Shown here one piece after another: positions 54,063-63,384 of a stretch of 64,000 nucleotides of DNA. Under the pieces are notes generated by a model. It had not been told where the DNA came from. It saw nothing but the letters and a program-made list of their open reading frames with translations, and did no database searches. This DNA is from Micromonospora kangleipakensis (GTDB taxonomy: Bacteria > Actinomycetota > Actinomycetes > Mycobacteriales > Micromonosporaceae): assembly GCF_004217615.1 (NCBI RefSeq), contig NZ_SHLD01000001.1:4340001-4404000 (forward strand), given 5' to 3'. Every line of letters starts with the position of its first letter. Position 1 is the stretch's first letter. The position numbers and the translations under genes are program-made.

Positions 54063-55238
54063 GTGGACGCATCCCCGGCCGACGTCGACCTCGCGCTGGT
54101 GGGCGGCGGCGGCGCCGCCTCCCTGGTGCTGGCCGCCCTGGACCGGCACGGGGTGTCCGGGCTGCGGGTGGCCGTGGTCGACCCGGTGCACAAGCGCGGC
54201 CAGGACCGCACCTGGGCGTTCTGGGGCGCCCCCGGCAACGACCTCGACCCGCTGCTCAGCGCGAGCTGGTCGCGGGTCGACGTGGTCACGCCCGCCGGCC
54301 GCCGCGTCCTCTCGCTCGCCCCGCTGCGGTACGCCATGCTCCGCTCGGCCCCGGTCTACGACCGGGCTGCCGAGGCCGAACGCCGCCTCGGCGCGATCCG
54401 GATCGGCGCGGCGGCCGGCGCCCTCGACGACGACGGTCACCGGGTGACGGTCCGTGACCCCGACGGCCGGGTGCTGGTCCGGGCCGGCTGGGTGCTCGAC
54501 TCCCGGCCCCGCCCCCCGGCGCGGCCGGGCCGGACGAGCTGGTTGCAGCACTTCCGTGGCTGGTGGCTGGAGGCCGACGCGCCGACGTTCGACCCCGACC
54601 GGGCGGTGCTGATGGACTTCCGCACCCCGCAGCCCGCCCGGGGGGTCTCGTTCGGCTACGTGCTGCCGGTCAGCGACCGGTACGCCCTGGTCGAGTACAC
54701 CGAGTTCGCACCCGACCTGCTCACCGACTCCGGGTACGACGCCGCGCTGCGCGGCTACCTCGACCTGCTCGGCCTCGACCCGGCGGTGCTGCGGGTCCGG
54801 GAGGTGGAGAACGGGGTGATCCCGATGACCGACGGCCCGTTCGTCGCCCGCCCCTCGCCCCGGGTGGTCCGGATCGGCACCGGCGGGGGCGCCACCCGCC
54901 CCTCCACCGGGTTCACCTTCTCCGCGATGCACCGCCAGGCCGAGCAGGTCGCCGCGGCCCTCGCGGCGGGTCGGCCACCGGTGCCGCGGGCCGCGTACCC
55001 CCGGCGTCACCTGTGGATGGACGCGGTGGCGCTGCGCGCCCTGGACCGGGGGCACGTCGGCGGGGTGGAGTTCTTCGACCGGCTCTTCGACCGCAATCCG
55101 GCCGAGCGGGTGCTGCGCTTCCTCGACGGGTCCACCTCCCCGGTGGAGGACCTGGCGGTGATGCGGTCCAGCCCACTGCTGCCGATGACCGGCGCGGTGC
55201 TCGGCGACGCCGTCGCCCGGCTCCGCCGACCCTCATGA
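54063..55238 (+). CDS. Lycopene beta-cyclase
   Basis: 391 residues. FAD-binding start DLALVGGGGAASLVLAALDR, then DRTWAFWG (typical of bacterial CrtY/CrtL), a central DFRTPQPARGVSFGYVLPVS with EYTEFAPDLL, and IGTGGGATRPSTGFTFSAMHR. It converts lycopene to cyclised carotenoids. No other carotenoid gene is in the window, so the rest of the pathway must be elsewhere. It ends six bases inside the convergent metallophosphatase gene. Confidence 0.88.
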   Translation: MDASPADVDLALVGGGGAASLVLAALDRHGVSGLRVAVVDPVHKRGQDRTWAFWGAPGNDLDPLLSASWSRVDVVTPAGRRVLSLAPLRYAMLRSAPVYDRAAEAERRLGAIRIGAAAGALDDDGHRVTVRDPDGRVLVRAGWVLDSRPRPPARPGRTSWLQHFRGWWLEADAPTFDPDRAVLMDFRTPQPARGVSFGYVLPVSDRYALVEYTEFAPDLLTDSGYDAALRGYLDLLGLDPAVLRVREVENGVIPMTDGPFVARPSPRVVRIGTGGGATRPSTGFTFSAMHRQAEQVAAALAAGRPPVPRAAYPRRHLWMDAVALRALDRGHVGGVEFFDRLFDRNPAERVLRFLDGSTSPVEDLAVMRSSPLLPMTGAVLGDAVARLRRPS

Positions 55239-58073
55239 GGTCACGTCCAGCAGCAACAGCGGGGCGGTGCTGGACTCGCGGCTACCGTAGCTGCTCGACG
55301 AGGCGCCGTTCGAGGTCAGACCGACGGTGAACGTGCCGTTCCCGCTGATCAGGGGCGTGATGTCGAGGGTGACCCAGGTGCCGCTCGTCGTCCGACCGGT
55401 GGCGGCGATCGACGTGTCGTCGATCAGGGGGGCGTTGTTCCAGTTCGTCAATGCCTCCGACCACGTCGAGTCCGCGACAGGGCGGACCACGAAGCCGTTG
55501 GACGAGCCGGCCGCGACCCAGACCTTCAGGCGCGCTCGAAGCACCACGCCGGTCTGCCCGGACACCGTGAACTTCAGATAGGCGTTCGTGACCGGATCTG
55601 CGTCGACCCGCAGGACCGTGGCGCTCCCGTATCTGCTCGTGGGGCTGGACGCCTTGACGTAGGTGTCCGCCACCGCCAGGACCGGCGTGGTGGCTGGCGT
55701 GGTGGCCAGGGCCGGCGCGCTCGGGCCGGAGGAGTTGCCGGCCGCGTCGAAGGCGGAGACCAGGTACGTGTAGGAAGTCTCCGAGAGGGCCGTGGTGTCG
55801 GTGAAGGTCGCGCCCGTGGTGGTACCGAGGATCGTGCCGTCGCGGTACACCGTGTACGCGGCCACGCCGACGTCGTCCGTCGCGGGTCCCCACGACAGCT
55901 CGACCCGGTTGGGTCCGGTGGCCGAAGCCTGCAGGTTGGTGGGCGCCGTGGGTGGGCTGGAGTCGGCGGCGGTGACGGTCACCGGGTTACTTGGGCCGGA
56001 GACGTTCCCCGCGGCGTCGACTGCCGTGACCAGGTACGTGTGTGACGTGCCGGTGGTGCCGACCGTGTAGTCGGAGAAGGTCCGGTCCGGCGAGATCGCC
56101 GCCAGGAGGTTTCCGTCGCGGAAAACCTGGTACTCCGCGACCCCGACGTTGTCGGTCGACGCGTCCCAGGCGAGGCTGACCGCGCCGGGCTGCACGCTGG
56201 TGACCCTCAGGTTCGGCGGGGCCGACGGTGCGAGCGTGTCGCGCACCGCGGTGACCGCGTTGGATTCGGCGCTGGCGTTTGCGGCCGCATCCCACGCGCG
56301 CACGGTCCAGGTGTGCGACTCGTTCGCCGGCACGGCGCTGTCGGCGTATGTCGGGTCCGTCACGGTCGCCACCATCACGCCGTCGCGGAGCACCGTGTAC
56401 CCCGTGACGCCGACGTTGTCCGTCGCTGGCGACCAGGTGAGCGTGACCGCATCCGGGGCGGCTGCGGCGGCGAGCCCGCCCGGAGCGGTAGGGGGCGTGG
56501 TGTCCGGGCCGAGGGTCGTCACGGCCACCGGCGGGGTGCGGGTGGAACGGTTTCCGGCGGCGTCAACGGCATCGACCGTGTATTCGTACCGGGTCGCGCC
56601 GGCGACGGAGGCGTCCGTCCACGAGGTCGCGGTCGCGGCCAGGTCGGCCACAGCGGTGCCGTCGCGGTAGACGCGGTAGCCGGTGACGCCATAGTTGTCG
56701 GTCGCACCGCTCCAGGCAAGACTCACGGACGGGGTCGGGTTCACGGTCGCGGTCAGGTCGGCGGGTGGGGTCGGGGCCAGCCCGTCGGTGCCCTTGCAGG
56801 AGACGGTCGACGAGTCGACGAGGGTCGTGCCGGTGGCGCCGGCCGCGTGGTACCGCATATCGGCGCGGTTGCCGAAGAGCTCCATGCGCACCGCGCCGTA
56901 GCTCTTGTTCGTCTTGACCACCCGGGCATCCGAGCTGGCGAAGCCCTGACTCGAGTGGCCGCCGCCTCCCACCACGAGCTCGACTATGCCGTCGCCGGCG
57001 AGCGCGCCGCCTGCGCCCATGGGCGCCCAGCGCTGGTAGTTGTGGTCGTGTCCGGTGACGAGCAGGGTGACGTGGTTGGCGGCCATGAGGTCCCACATGG
57101 CCTGCATCCGTGGCGCGGGGTCCTCGGACCCGACTGAGAAGAGGGGGTGGTGCCAGAACACCACTGTGCACGGGCTGCGGTTGGCGGCGAGGTCCGCCGC
57201 GAGCCACTCGTACTGCGGGGTGCCCGGCGCGACCTTGTTGTAGTTGCTGGTCGAGTCGATGGCGATGAAATGCCAGCCGTTGGCGTCATAGCTGTAGTAG
57301 TGCGGAATGTTGTCCCAGAAGTGGAAATAGCCCTCAGCCACGGAACCGTTGTATTCGTGGTTCCCGATGATCGGGGTAGTGACGCCGCGCAGCCGACCGT
57401 AGAATGCCGTAGCGCCCCCGTACCAGTTCTTGAACTCCGTCAGGGTGCCCTCTTCGTAGACGTCGCCGAGGTAGAGGAACAGGTCCGGGTCCCACCCGAC
57501 GAGTGCGTTGGTGACGTTGACCGCGTTGGTCTCGCCGCCGGCGCCGTCACCGACGGCGGCCACTACGAAGGGTTCCTGCGGGCCGCGAGCGTGGATGGGC
57601 GGGACCGACCATTGCCGGGTGTTCGGCGGGGCGGTGGCGTTGCCGTTGGCGAAGGTGGCGGTGATGACTGTCGCCGGGGTGACGTACCCGTCGCGCATCT
57701 TCGCCGAGACGGCGATCGCGTATTCGCCGTCGGCGAAATCGGCGGTGGAGAGGGTGAACTGGTGCGGCGACTGGAAGTCCGTGAGCAGGTGCTGGCCGTC
57801 CAGGGTCCACTCCGTCTTGGCAACGCCGGGGCTCGTGCCGACCGTCACGTTGACGGTCGCCGTTACGAGAGTGTCGCCCACGATCGTGCTGTCACTCGAC
57901 GGCTGGGTGAGGCAGACCAGCACGGTGTAGAGCCCGCCCGGCGCGTTCGACGTCTGACAGGTGGGGGAGGCGCTTTCCGCGCGGCCGCTCAGGGCCAGGT
58001 TCAGTCCGGCGGCAATGAGCACAGCGACGACTGCGAACGCGGCCCTGGGACGGGTCGCTCTGCCTAGGTTCAT
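55233..58073 (-). CDS. Secreted metallophosphatase with four FN3 modules and a DNRLRE-type C-terminus
   Basis: 946 residues. Signal peptide (~1-35), an Ig-like region (~60-145), a calcineurin-type metallophosphatase domain (~170-415) with GD (Asp176), GDVYE (Asp204), GNHE (238-240), HH (308-309) and GHDHNY (341-346), then four FN3 modules (~436-805, each with a D.VGV..Y.V.RDG core) and a C-terminal DNRLRE-type domain (~815-946; ADTYVKASSPTSRYGSATVL). It looks like a purple-acid-phosphatase-like extracellular enzyme anchored or targeted through its modules. It is last in a minus-strand run, 18 bases after the beta-helix gene. Confidence 0.88.
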   Translation of the reverse strand: MNLGRATRPRAAFAVVAVLIAAGLNLALSGRAESASPTCQTSNAPGGLYTVLVCLTQPSSDSTIVGDTLVTATVNVTVGTSPGVAKTEWTLDGQHLLTDFQSPHQFTLSTADFADGEYAIAVSAKMRDGYVTPATVITATFANGNATAPPNTRQWSVPPIHARGPQEPFVVAAVGDGAGGETNAVNVTNALVGWDPDLFLYLGDVYEEGTLTEFKNWYGGATAFYGRLRGVTTPIIGNHEYNGSVAEGYFHFWDNIPHYYSYDANGWHFIAIDSTSNYNKVAPGTPQYEWLAADLAANRSPCTVVFWHHPLFSVGSEDPAPRMQAMWDLMAANHVTLLVTGHDHNYQRWAPMGAGGALAGDGIVELVVGGGGHSSQGFASSDARVVKTNKSYGAVRMELFGNRADMRYHAAGATGTTLVDSSTVSCKGTDGLAPTPPADLTATVNPTPSVSLAWSGATDNYGVTGYRVYRDGTAVADLAATATSWTDASVAGATRYEYTVDAVDAAGNRSTRTPPVAVTTLGPDTTPPTAPGGLAAAAAPDAVTLTWSPATDNVGVTGYTVLRDGVMVATVTDPTYADSAVPANESHTWTVRAWDAAANASAESNAVTAVRDTLAPSAPPNLRVTSVQPGAVSLAWDASTDNVGVAEYQVFRDGNLLAAISPDRTFSDYTVGTTGTSHTYLVTAVDAAGNVSGPSNPVTVTAADSSPPTAPTNLQASATGPNRVELSWGPATDDVGVAAYTVYRDGTILGTTTGATFTDTTALSETSYTYLVSAFDAAGNSSGPSAPALATTPATTPVLAVADTYVKASSPTSRYGSATVLRVDADPVTNAYLKFTVSGQTGVVLRARLKVWVAAGSSNGFVVRPVADSTWSEALTNWNNAPLIDDTSIAATGRTTSGTWVTLDITPLISGNGTFTVGLTSNGASSSSYGSRESSTAPLLLLDVTS

Positions 58074-58091
58074 CGGGAGTCCTCTCCCTGT

Positions 58092-59639
58092 TCAGCGGCT
58101 GGCTGAGGGGTAGATGGTGCCGGTGCCGACGTCTCGGATCGGACCGACGAGGTTGCCGGTGAGCACGTTGTCCGGGCCGACCACGGTCGAGTGGCACAGC
58201 GTCGAGGCGATGTTCAGGCCGTACTTCTGCGTCCTGGTGGTCTGGTCGTCGGTCGCGAGGTTGCCCCACACGCGGTTGCCGTCACAGGAGACCGCATCCG
58301 TCGAGGTGATACGGATGCCATCGCGGCCGGACGTGTCGTCGGAGCTGTCGGTGATGGTGTTGCCGGTGATCTCGTTGTCGTCGCCGCTGGTCACGTTGAT
58401 GCCGTCCTGGCCGGCCTGGGTGATCGTGTTGCCGGTGACGAGGTTGCGGGTGGCCTTCTTGTTCGGCTGGTCCGCCGTGGGCGAGGACTTGTTGATCTGG
58501 ATACCGTGCCCGCCGACGTCGGTGATGCGGCAGCCGGTGATCGTGTCGCCGCTGGACGCGAGCAGTTCGATCCCGTCGCCGGGGACGCCGACGACGACGC
58601 AGTCCCGGACGGTGTTGCCCGTGGACGTCCAGTCCGCGTTCTTGCCGTCGAACACGATGCCCCGACCTCGCGCGGCGGTCACCTTCACCCGCTCCACGAG
58701 GACGTCGTTGCCCTCGTCGAAGTCGAGCGCGTCACTGGTGGACCGGGTCGGACCACCGGCCGAGACGGTCAGGTCCCGGACCGTGACCCCGTACGCGCCG
58801 GTGAAGTTGAAGGGTTCGGTGTCGCTGGCGGTGCTGCTGTAGTTGCGGATGACCGTCTCGTCGACGCCGGTGCCGGCGAACGCGATGTTGGTGATCTGCA
58901 CGAGTTTGAAGTACTCGGCGCCGAGGTCGAACACGCCGGCGGCGAACTGCACCGTCCCCCCACCGGTCTCGTTGAGGTCGCTTACGGCGCGCTCCACCAC
59001 GAACTTCAGGCTCCCGGCGTACGTCTGTCCGCTGGTCTGGGAGACCGCCTGGTAACCGCCGGAGGTGGCGGTGACGACGAACGGTGAGGGAGACGACGGC
59101 GCCGGCACGAACAGTTGGGGCTTGTTCGTGCCCTCGCGGCTGGTGATCCGGACGGCGGTGTCGTCGGTGGTGGTGAGAGCGATGGTGACCGGGCCGTCGT
59201 CGGGCACCATCGCCGACACGTTCAGCGACACCCAGGTGCCGGCGCTGATCGGACCGCTGGCGTCCACCGCGGCGCCCACGGCGGGCGCGTTGGTGTAGGT
59301 GACGGTGGCCTCGCCCCAACCGTTGTCGTTGACCTGGTGCGCCTCCACTCCGGCGCGGAGACTCGACTCGGCGTAGAACCGCAGCACCGCCGACGTGCCG
59401 GGCTCGACGCCCTGGACGTCGAAGCGGAGATAGGTCACCTGCCGGGGGGAGGCATCGGCCTTGAGGTAGACCTTCGAGCCAAAGTTGGTGCCCGGGTCGG
59501 CGCTGGTGACGAAGGTGTCGGCCACCGGGATGAAGGCGGACGCGGCGTGGGCTGGCTCCCCGATGGTCAGCGTCGCCGCGACGAGCAGGGCGACCAGGGC
59601 GGCTCTGCCCACCGTCGCCCGACGGTGCGTTCGTGACAT
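58092..59639 (-). CDS. Secreted parallel beta-helix protein with N-terminal DNRLRE-type domain
   Basis: 515 residues. Signal peptide (~1-32, cleaving after AHA), a DNRLRE-type domain (~37-165; ADTFVTSADPGTNFGSKVYL, YLRFDVQG) closely like the C-terminus of the neighbouring metallophosphatase, and a right-handed beta-helix (~170-500) with the repeated DGI.I/GIN pattern (TGNTVRDCVVVG, DGIELLASSGDTITGCRI, DGINVTSGDDNEITGNTI). Beta-helix proteins of this type bind or cleave polysaccharides. No catalytic residues can be assigned. ATG 59639 follows GGGAGGGA. Confidence 0.85.
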   Translation of the reverse strand: MSRTHRRATVGRAALVALLVAATLTIGEPAHAASAFIPVADTFVTSADPGTNFGSKVYLKADASPRQVTYLRFDVQGVEPGTSAVLRFYAESSLRAGVEAHQVNDNGWGEATVTYTNAPAVGAAVDASGPISAGTWVSLNVSAMVPDDGPVTIALTTTDDTAVRITSREGTNKPQLFVPAPSSPSPFVVTATSGGYQAVSQTSGQTYAGSLKFVVERAVSDLNETGGGTVQFAAGVFDLGAEYFKLVQITNIAFAGTGVDETVIRNYSSTASDTEPFNFTGAYGVTVRDLTVSAGGPTRSTSDALDFDEGNDVLVERVKVTAARGRGIVFDGKNADWTSTGNTVRDCVVVGVPGDGIELLASSGDTITGCRITDVGGHGIQINKSSPTADQPNKKATRNLVTGNTITQAGQDGINVTSGDDNEITGNTITDSSDDTSGRDGIRITSTDAVSCDGNRVWGNLATDDQTTRTQKYGLNIASTLCHSTVVGPDNVLTGNLVGPIRDVGTGTIYPSASR

Positions 59640-59728
59640 GGAATCCCTCCCGAGAAGAAGATGTGGGCGTGGAACTAGCGGAGCCGCGCGCACGGCAATG
59701 CCGCGCCCTCCCCAGGAGCGGATCATCA

Positions 59729-62017
59729 TCAGAGATCGGCGAAACTACCCTCCGTTCCGGCGCCGGATGGGCGGTCGCGAGGGGCCGGTGTGGAGCGACG
59801 TCGGTGGAAGGCCACGCCGAGCGGTAACAGCACGACCGCCGCACCGGCGACCAGGAGCGCGCCCCAGGCGCTCAGCCCCCAGTGGGCGCCGTTGCCCGGC
59901 TCGCTGCTGTCCACCGGTACGTCCACGTCGACGCCCACCCCGAGCAGGTCGGCCAGCACGTTGATGTCGGCCGCGCCGAAGCGTTCGCTCGGCTCGATGT
60001 GGGTGTTCTCGCTGAACTCGTTCCAGCTGATCACCCCGAGCGCGTCAGGTTGGGAGAGGCGCGCCGCGGCGAAGGAGGCCCGCAGGGTGTCACCCTCGCG
60101 GCGCGGGACCGCCCGCTTGCCGCCGACCAGGCGGGCGTCGAATCCGGGCGTCACCGGGGCGATCCACAATCCGCCCCGCCGGTGCACGGCCTGGGCCATC
60201 GCCGCCAGCTTCCGCCCGGTGGTACCGGTCACCGGGTCCACGGAGGACCAGTAGTAGGCCTGGCCGTCAAGCGCAGCCTGACTCGACTCGACATCCTCGA
60301 GGCTCTTGGCGTTGCCGAGGACCAGCAGCTTGCCGCGTACGCCGCCGACCGTCTCCTTGATCTGTGCGGCGGTGAAGCGGTCGCTGCCCGTCCAGACCAC
60401 CACTGGCCGGCCGAAGATGTCGAAGACGGGGTCGGTGGCGTAGCGGGTGGCGAAGAACGACAGGTCCGTGCGGACGGTGTCGAACGCCAGCGGGGTACGG
60501 GAGAAGTCGAGCCCCTGGTACACGATACCCAGGCGGAACTTCTCCTCCCGAGCCACCTCGACCAGCTTGGCCAGGCGCTCGTCGAGCTGCGGCGTGTGTT
60601 TCCACGACACCAGGAATCCGTTGATGCCGGCGGTCTTCGCCATCCGCACGTGCTGCCGCATGATCTCGGCGTCGTCGCTGGAGTATCGCCCGAGCAGCGG
60701 GTAGTCGATCTTCGCCCGGTTCCAGGACGTCGGGTTGAACCAGATGTAGTAGTAGGCGAGGACCGGGACGGGCGCCACTGACGGGCGGGGGACGTCCCGC
60801 CGGTGGCCCACCTCGGCGTGCGCCGTCCCCGGCGGCAGCAGGGTGACCGCGAGCGCGGCGAGCAGCAGCAGCAGGGCGACTCCGCCGCGGGCCGGTGCCG
60901 GCCGCCGGTCGTCCCCGGCCTGAACCTGCTGTTGGCGTGCGGCCGCGGGTTCCGTCCGCAACCGCCTGCGGTGTCGCGATCGGAGGCGCCGTGCCCGGGT
61001 CAGGGCCATCAGGACGCTGCCGGCGTGGCGCAGCCGTCCGAGCAGATGCGGCCGTCCGAGCAGGACCAGGCCCACCGCGACGACCAGCACCGCTACCGTC
61101 ACCAGGGTCAGGTCGGCCGGGCTGATCACGGTGAGCGTCACCTCCTGGTCCTTGCTGATGCTGACCGGACGTCCGAACGACACGCCGCCGCCGAGGACGG
61201 TGATCGTGTACGTGCCGCGCGGCAGGTCGGGCACCAGGGCCGTGCCGTCCCGGCCGAACGGCAGCCGCTGGACGCCGCCGTCGGCGCGGGTGAGCTCGAT
61301 GCCGTCGCCGACCTGCTGGGTGAAGAACATGTCGGTCGCCGTGAACGAGACTCGGAAGAAGAGCAACTGCACCACCCACGCCTGCTGCTCCCACGGCACG
61401 AACCGCTGTCCCGCGCGGTTGACCACCGAGGTGCCGTCGACCATCGCGCTGTCGACGACGTAGTAGAGCTGCTTGGACGCCAGGCCCTGTGGGCCCTGCT
61501 GGGTGCGGCTCTCCGCGACCCAGCGGGGCCGGGCCAGCTCGGCGCCGCTCAGGTCGTGGATCTCACCGGTGTTGCTGCGCAGCCGCATGGCGGTGACCCG
61601 GTCCGCGGGCACCGTGTTGCCGAAGCGGTCGAGGAAGCTCCAGGAGACCAGTCGGGCGGTACGCAGACCAAGCTCCACGATTTTGCCACGCACGCCGGCG
61701 TCGACGTCCCCGCGGAAGCGGTCGAAGACGACCTTGCGATCCTGGCTGATCCGGGTCTCCGGGACGACGACGCGCTTGTCCAGGTCGATGAAGTTGCGGA
61801 CGGGGACCCGGATCCGGCCCTTGGCGTCGGACGTGGCCACCGTCCCGTCCACCCTCACCACCACGCCCGGCAGCGGGGGCACCGTCTGCAGGTGCAGCGT
61901 TCCCGGCTGTGCCGAAGCGGGCCGCGCGGCTGCGGCGGTGGGTAGCACGACCACCGTCAGCACGGCCGCGAACAGCGACAGGACGACTGCCCGCGCGATC
62001 CGCCGGGTCACGTCCAT
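59729..62017 (-). CDS. Membrane protein with N-terminal beta domain and GH99/GH71-like glycosidase domain
   Basis: 762 residues. Signal peptide (~1-35), exported beta-rich region (~36-300), one TM (~304-323), a strongly basic cytoplasmic loop (~325-375), a second hydrophobic stretch shaped like a signal peptide (~378-400, ending TAHA), a GH99/GH71-like domain (~418-682; [51 protein letters not shown]) and a C-terminal TM (~713-734) before an RRR stop. It looks like two exported proteins fused. The GH domain suggests an endo-acting mannanase or alpha-glucanase-type activity. It overlaps the upstream phosphoesterase gene by ten bases. Confidence 0.8.
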   Translation of the reverse strand: MDVTRRIARAVVLSLFAAVLTVVVLPTAAAARPASAQPGTLHLQTVPPLPGVVVRVDGTVATSDAKGRIRVPVRNFIDLDKRVVVPETRISQDRKVVFDRFRGDVDAGVRGKIVELGLRTARLVSWSFLDRFGNTVPADRVTAMRLRSNTGEIHDLSGAELARPRWVAESRTQQGPQGLASKQLYYVVDSAMVDGTSVVNRAGQRFVPWEQQAWVVQLLFFRVSFTATDMFFTQQVGDGIELTRADGGVQRLPFGRDGTALVPDLPRGTYTITVLGGGVSFGRPVSISKDQEVTLTVISPADLTLVTVAVLVVAVGLVLLGRPHLLGRLRHAGSVLMALTRARRLRSRHRRRLRTEPAAARQQQVQAGDDRRPAPARGGVALLLLLAALAVTLLPPGTAHAEVGHRRDVPRPSVAPVPVLAYYYIWFNPTSWNRAKIDYPLLGRYSSDDAEIMRQHVRMAKTAGINGFLVSWKHTPQLDERLAKLVEVAREEKFRLGIVYQGLDFSRTPLAFDTVRTDLSFFATRYATDPVFDIFGRPVVVWTGSDRFTAAQIKETVGGVRGKLLVLGNAKSLEDVESSQAALDGQAYYWSSVDPVTGTTGRKLAAMAQAVHRRGGLWIAPVTPGFDARLVGGKRAVPRREGDTLRASFAAARLSQPDALGVISWNEFSENTHIEPSERFGAADINVLADLLGVGVDVDVPVDSSEPGNGAHWGLSAWGALLVAGAAVVLLPLGVAFHRRRSTPAPRDRPSGAGTEGSFADL

Positions 62018-63384
62018 CGCCGCCGCCTGAGTGCCGCGGCGCCGACCAGCGCCGCCACGAGGCTGCCCGTGACGGCGTACGAGGCGTACACCGGGACCGG
62101 GTCCGGTCTGGTGACGACAGGGGGCGTGCGTTCGGTGCTGAGGAAGGCCGCCGGCCGTGGCGGTCGGTCGAAGTCGAAGGCGTCGAGGAACGTGTTCGCC
62201 TTGCGATCCCGGTCGGCCAGGGGTTTCAGCCGCCAGTTGACCTCGATGAACTTGAGCACCGAGGCGAAGTCCAGTGTGGTGGATTCGACGTGGCCGCGTC
62301 TGGCGTACGGGCTCACCAGCAGGGCGGGTACCCGGAAGCCGTATCCGTAGGAGTCGACCTGGGGAGGCGCGACGTGGTCGTACCAGCCGCCCCAGTCGTC
62401 GTAGGACCAGAGGAAGGCCGAGGAGTCCCAGTTCGGTGAGCGCATCAGTTGGGTCAGCAGCGTCCGGACGAGGTTCTGGCCGGCGCGGATGCTGCCGGGC
62501 GGATGTTCGCTGTCGCCGGCCGGGGCGATGAAGGAGACGGCGGGCAACTGACCCTTGGCGGCGTCCTCGTAGTACTCGTCCAGGTCCACGATCTTGCCGA
62601 ACAACCGGGGGTCGTCGACGTAGCGCGCGTAGGCGAGCAGCGGCACCCAGATCACCTGCGCCCCCCGGTCGATGTCCTCCTTACTGCTGCGGGTCCGGAA
62701 CGTGATCGTGGGGTCGTAGTTCTCCACGTAGAACTTCCAGCTGATCCCGGCGGCCTCCAACCGGTCGAAGATGGTCGGGATGTCACCCCAGCCCTCCTTC
62801 GGGATGGACTCTGAGGCTCCGGTGGCGCCCGGGCCGCCGGTCACCCGGAACATGTGGTTGCGGATGCTGCCCGAATTCGACGAGCTGAAGAAGCGGTCGA
62901 AGAGTACGTACTCGTCGGCGATGTTCCAGTAGTACGGCAGGTCGCGGTCGTCGTAGTAGGCCATCGCGAGTTTGCCTTCCTTGCCCTGCGTGCTCACTCC
63001 CTCGACGAAGCCGTCCATCCGGCCCTTGTTGTACTGGACCCGGAACGCTTCCGCGGTGTGGTCGAGGTCGAGGCTGCCCAACTCGCCCAGGTGGAAGGGC
63101 TTGACGCAGGGTTCGGCCTGGCCCCGGCGCACCGGCATGCAGGTGCCCGGGGGGATCCCGTCGACGCCGGGTCGGGTGCCGAAGTAGTTGTCGAAGGTGT
63201 GGTTCTCCTGCATCAGGAAGACGAAGTGGTCGATCGGTGTGGTGGGGCTCGGCGGGGGTGCCGTCCGGGGTGCGGCGTGCGCGGCCGCGGCCGGGTTCGC
63301 GAGCGCCAGCAGGCAGGTGATCAGCAGCGCGCGGGTCAGCAGGCGACGGGCGCGGCTTCCGCGCGGGCGGGTGGGGTCGGTCAT
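62008..63384 (-). CDS. Secreted phospholipase C/acid phosphatase-type phosphoesterase
   Basis: 458 residues. Signal peptide (~1-37), then the phosphoesterase family start [16 protein letters not shown] (Glu60, Asn61 metal ligands), [11 protein letters not shown], a central [13 protein letters not shown] and a C-terminal [22 protein letters not shown], with a final TM segment and RRRR tail. It hydrolyses phosphomono- or diesters outside the cell; the substrate may be a phospholipid or a wall polymer. The ATG overlaps the preceding stop (ATGA) and the frame overlaps the next gene by ten bases. Confidence 0.9.
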   Translation of the reverse strand: MTDPTRPRGSRARRLLTRALLITCLLALANPAAAAHAAPRTAPPPSPTTPIDHFVFLMQENHTFDNYFGTRPGVDGIPPGTCMPVRRGQAEPCVKPFHLGELGSLDLDHTAEAFRVQYNKGRMDGFVEGVSTQGKEGKLAMAYYDDRDLPYYWNIADEYVLFDRFFSSSNSGSIRNHMFRVTGGPGATGASESIPKEGWGDIPTIFDRLEAAGISWKFYVENYDPTITFRTRSSKEDIDRGAQVIWVPLLAYARYVDDPRLFGKIVDLDEYYEDAAKGQLPAVSFIAPAGDSEHPPGSIRAGQNLVRTLLTQLMRSPNWDSSAFLWSYDDWGGWYDHVAPPQVDSYGYGFRVPALLVSPYARRGHVESTTLDFASVLKFIEVNWRLKPLADRDRKANTFLDAFDFDRPPRPAAFLSTERTPPVVTRPDPVPVYASYAVTGSLVAALVGAAALRRRRWT

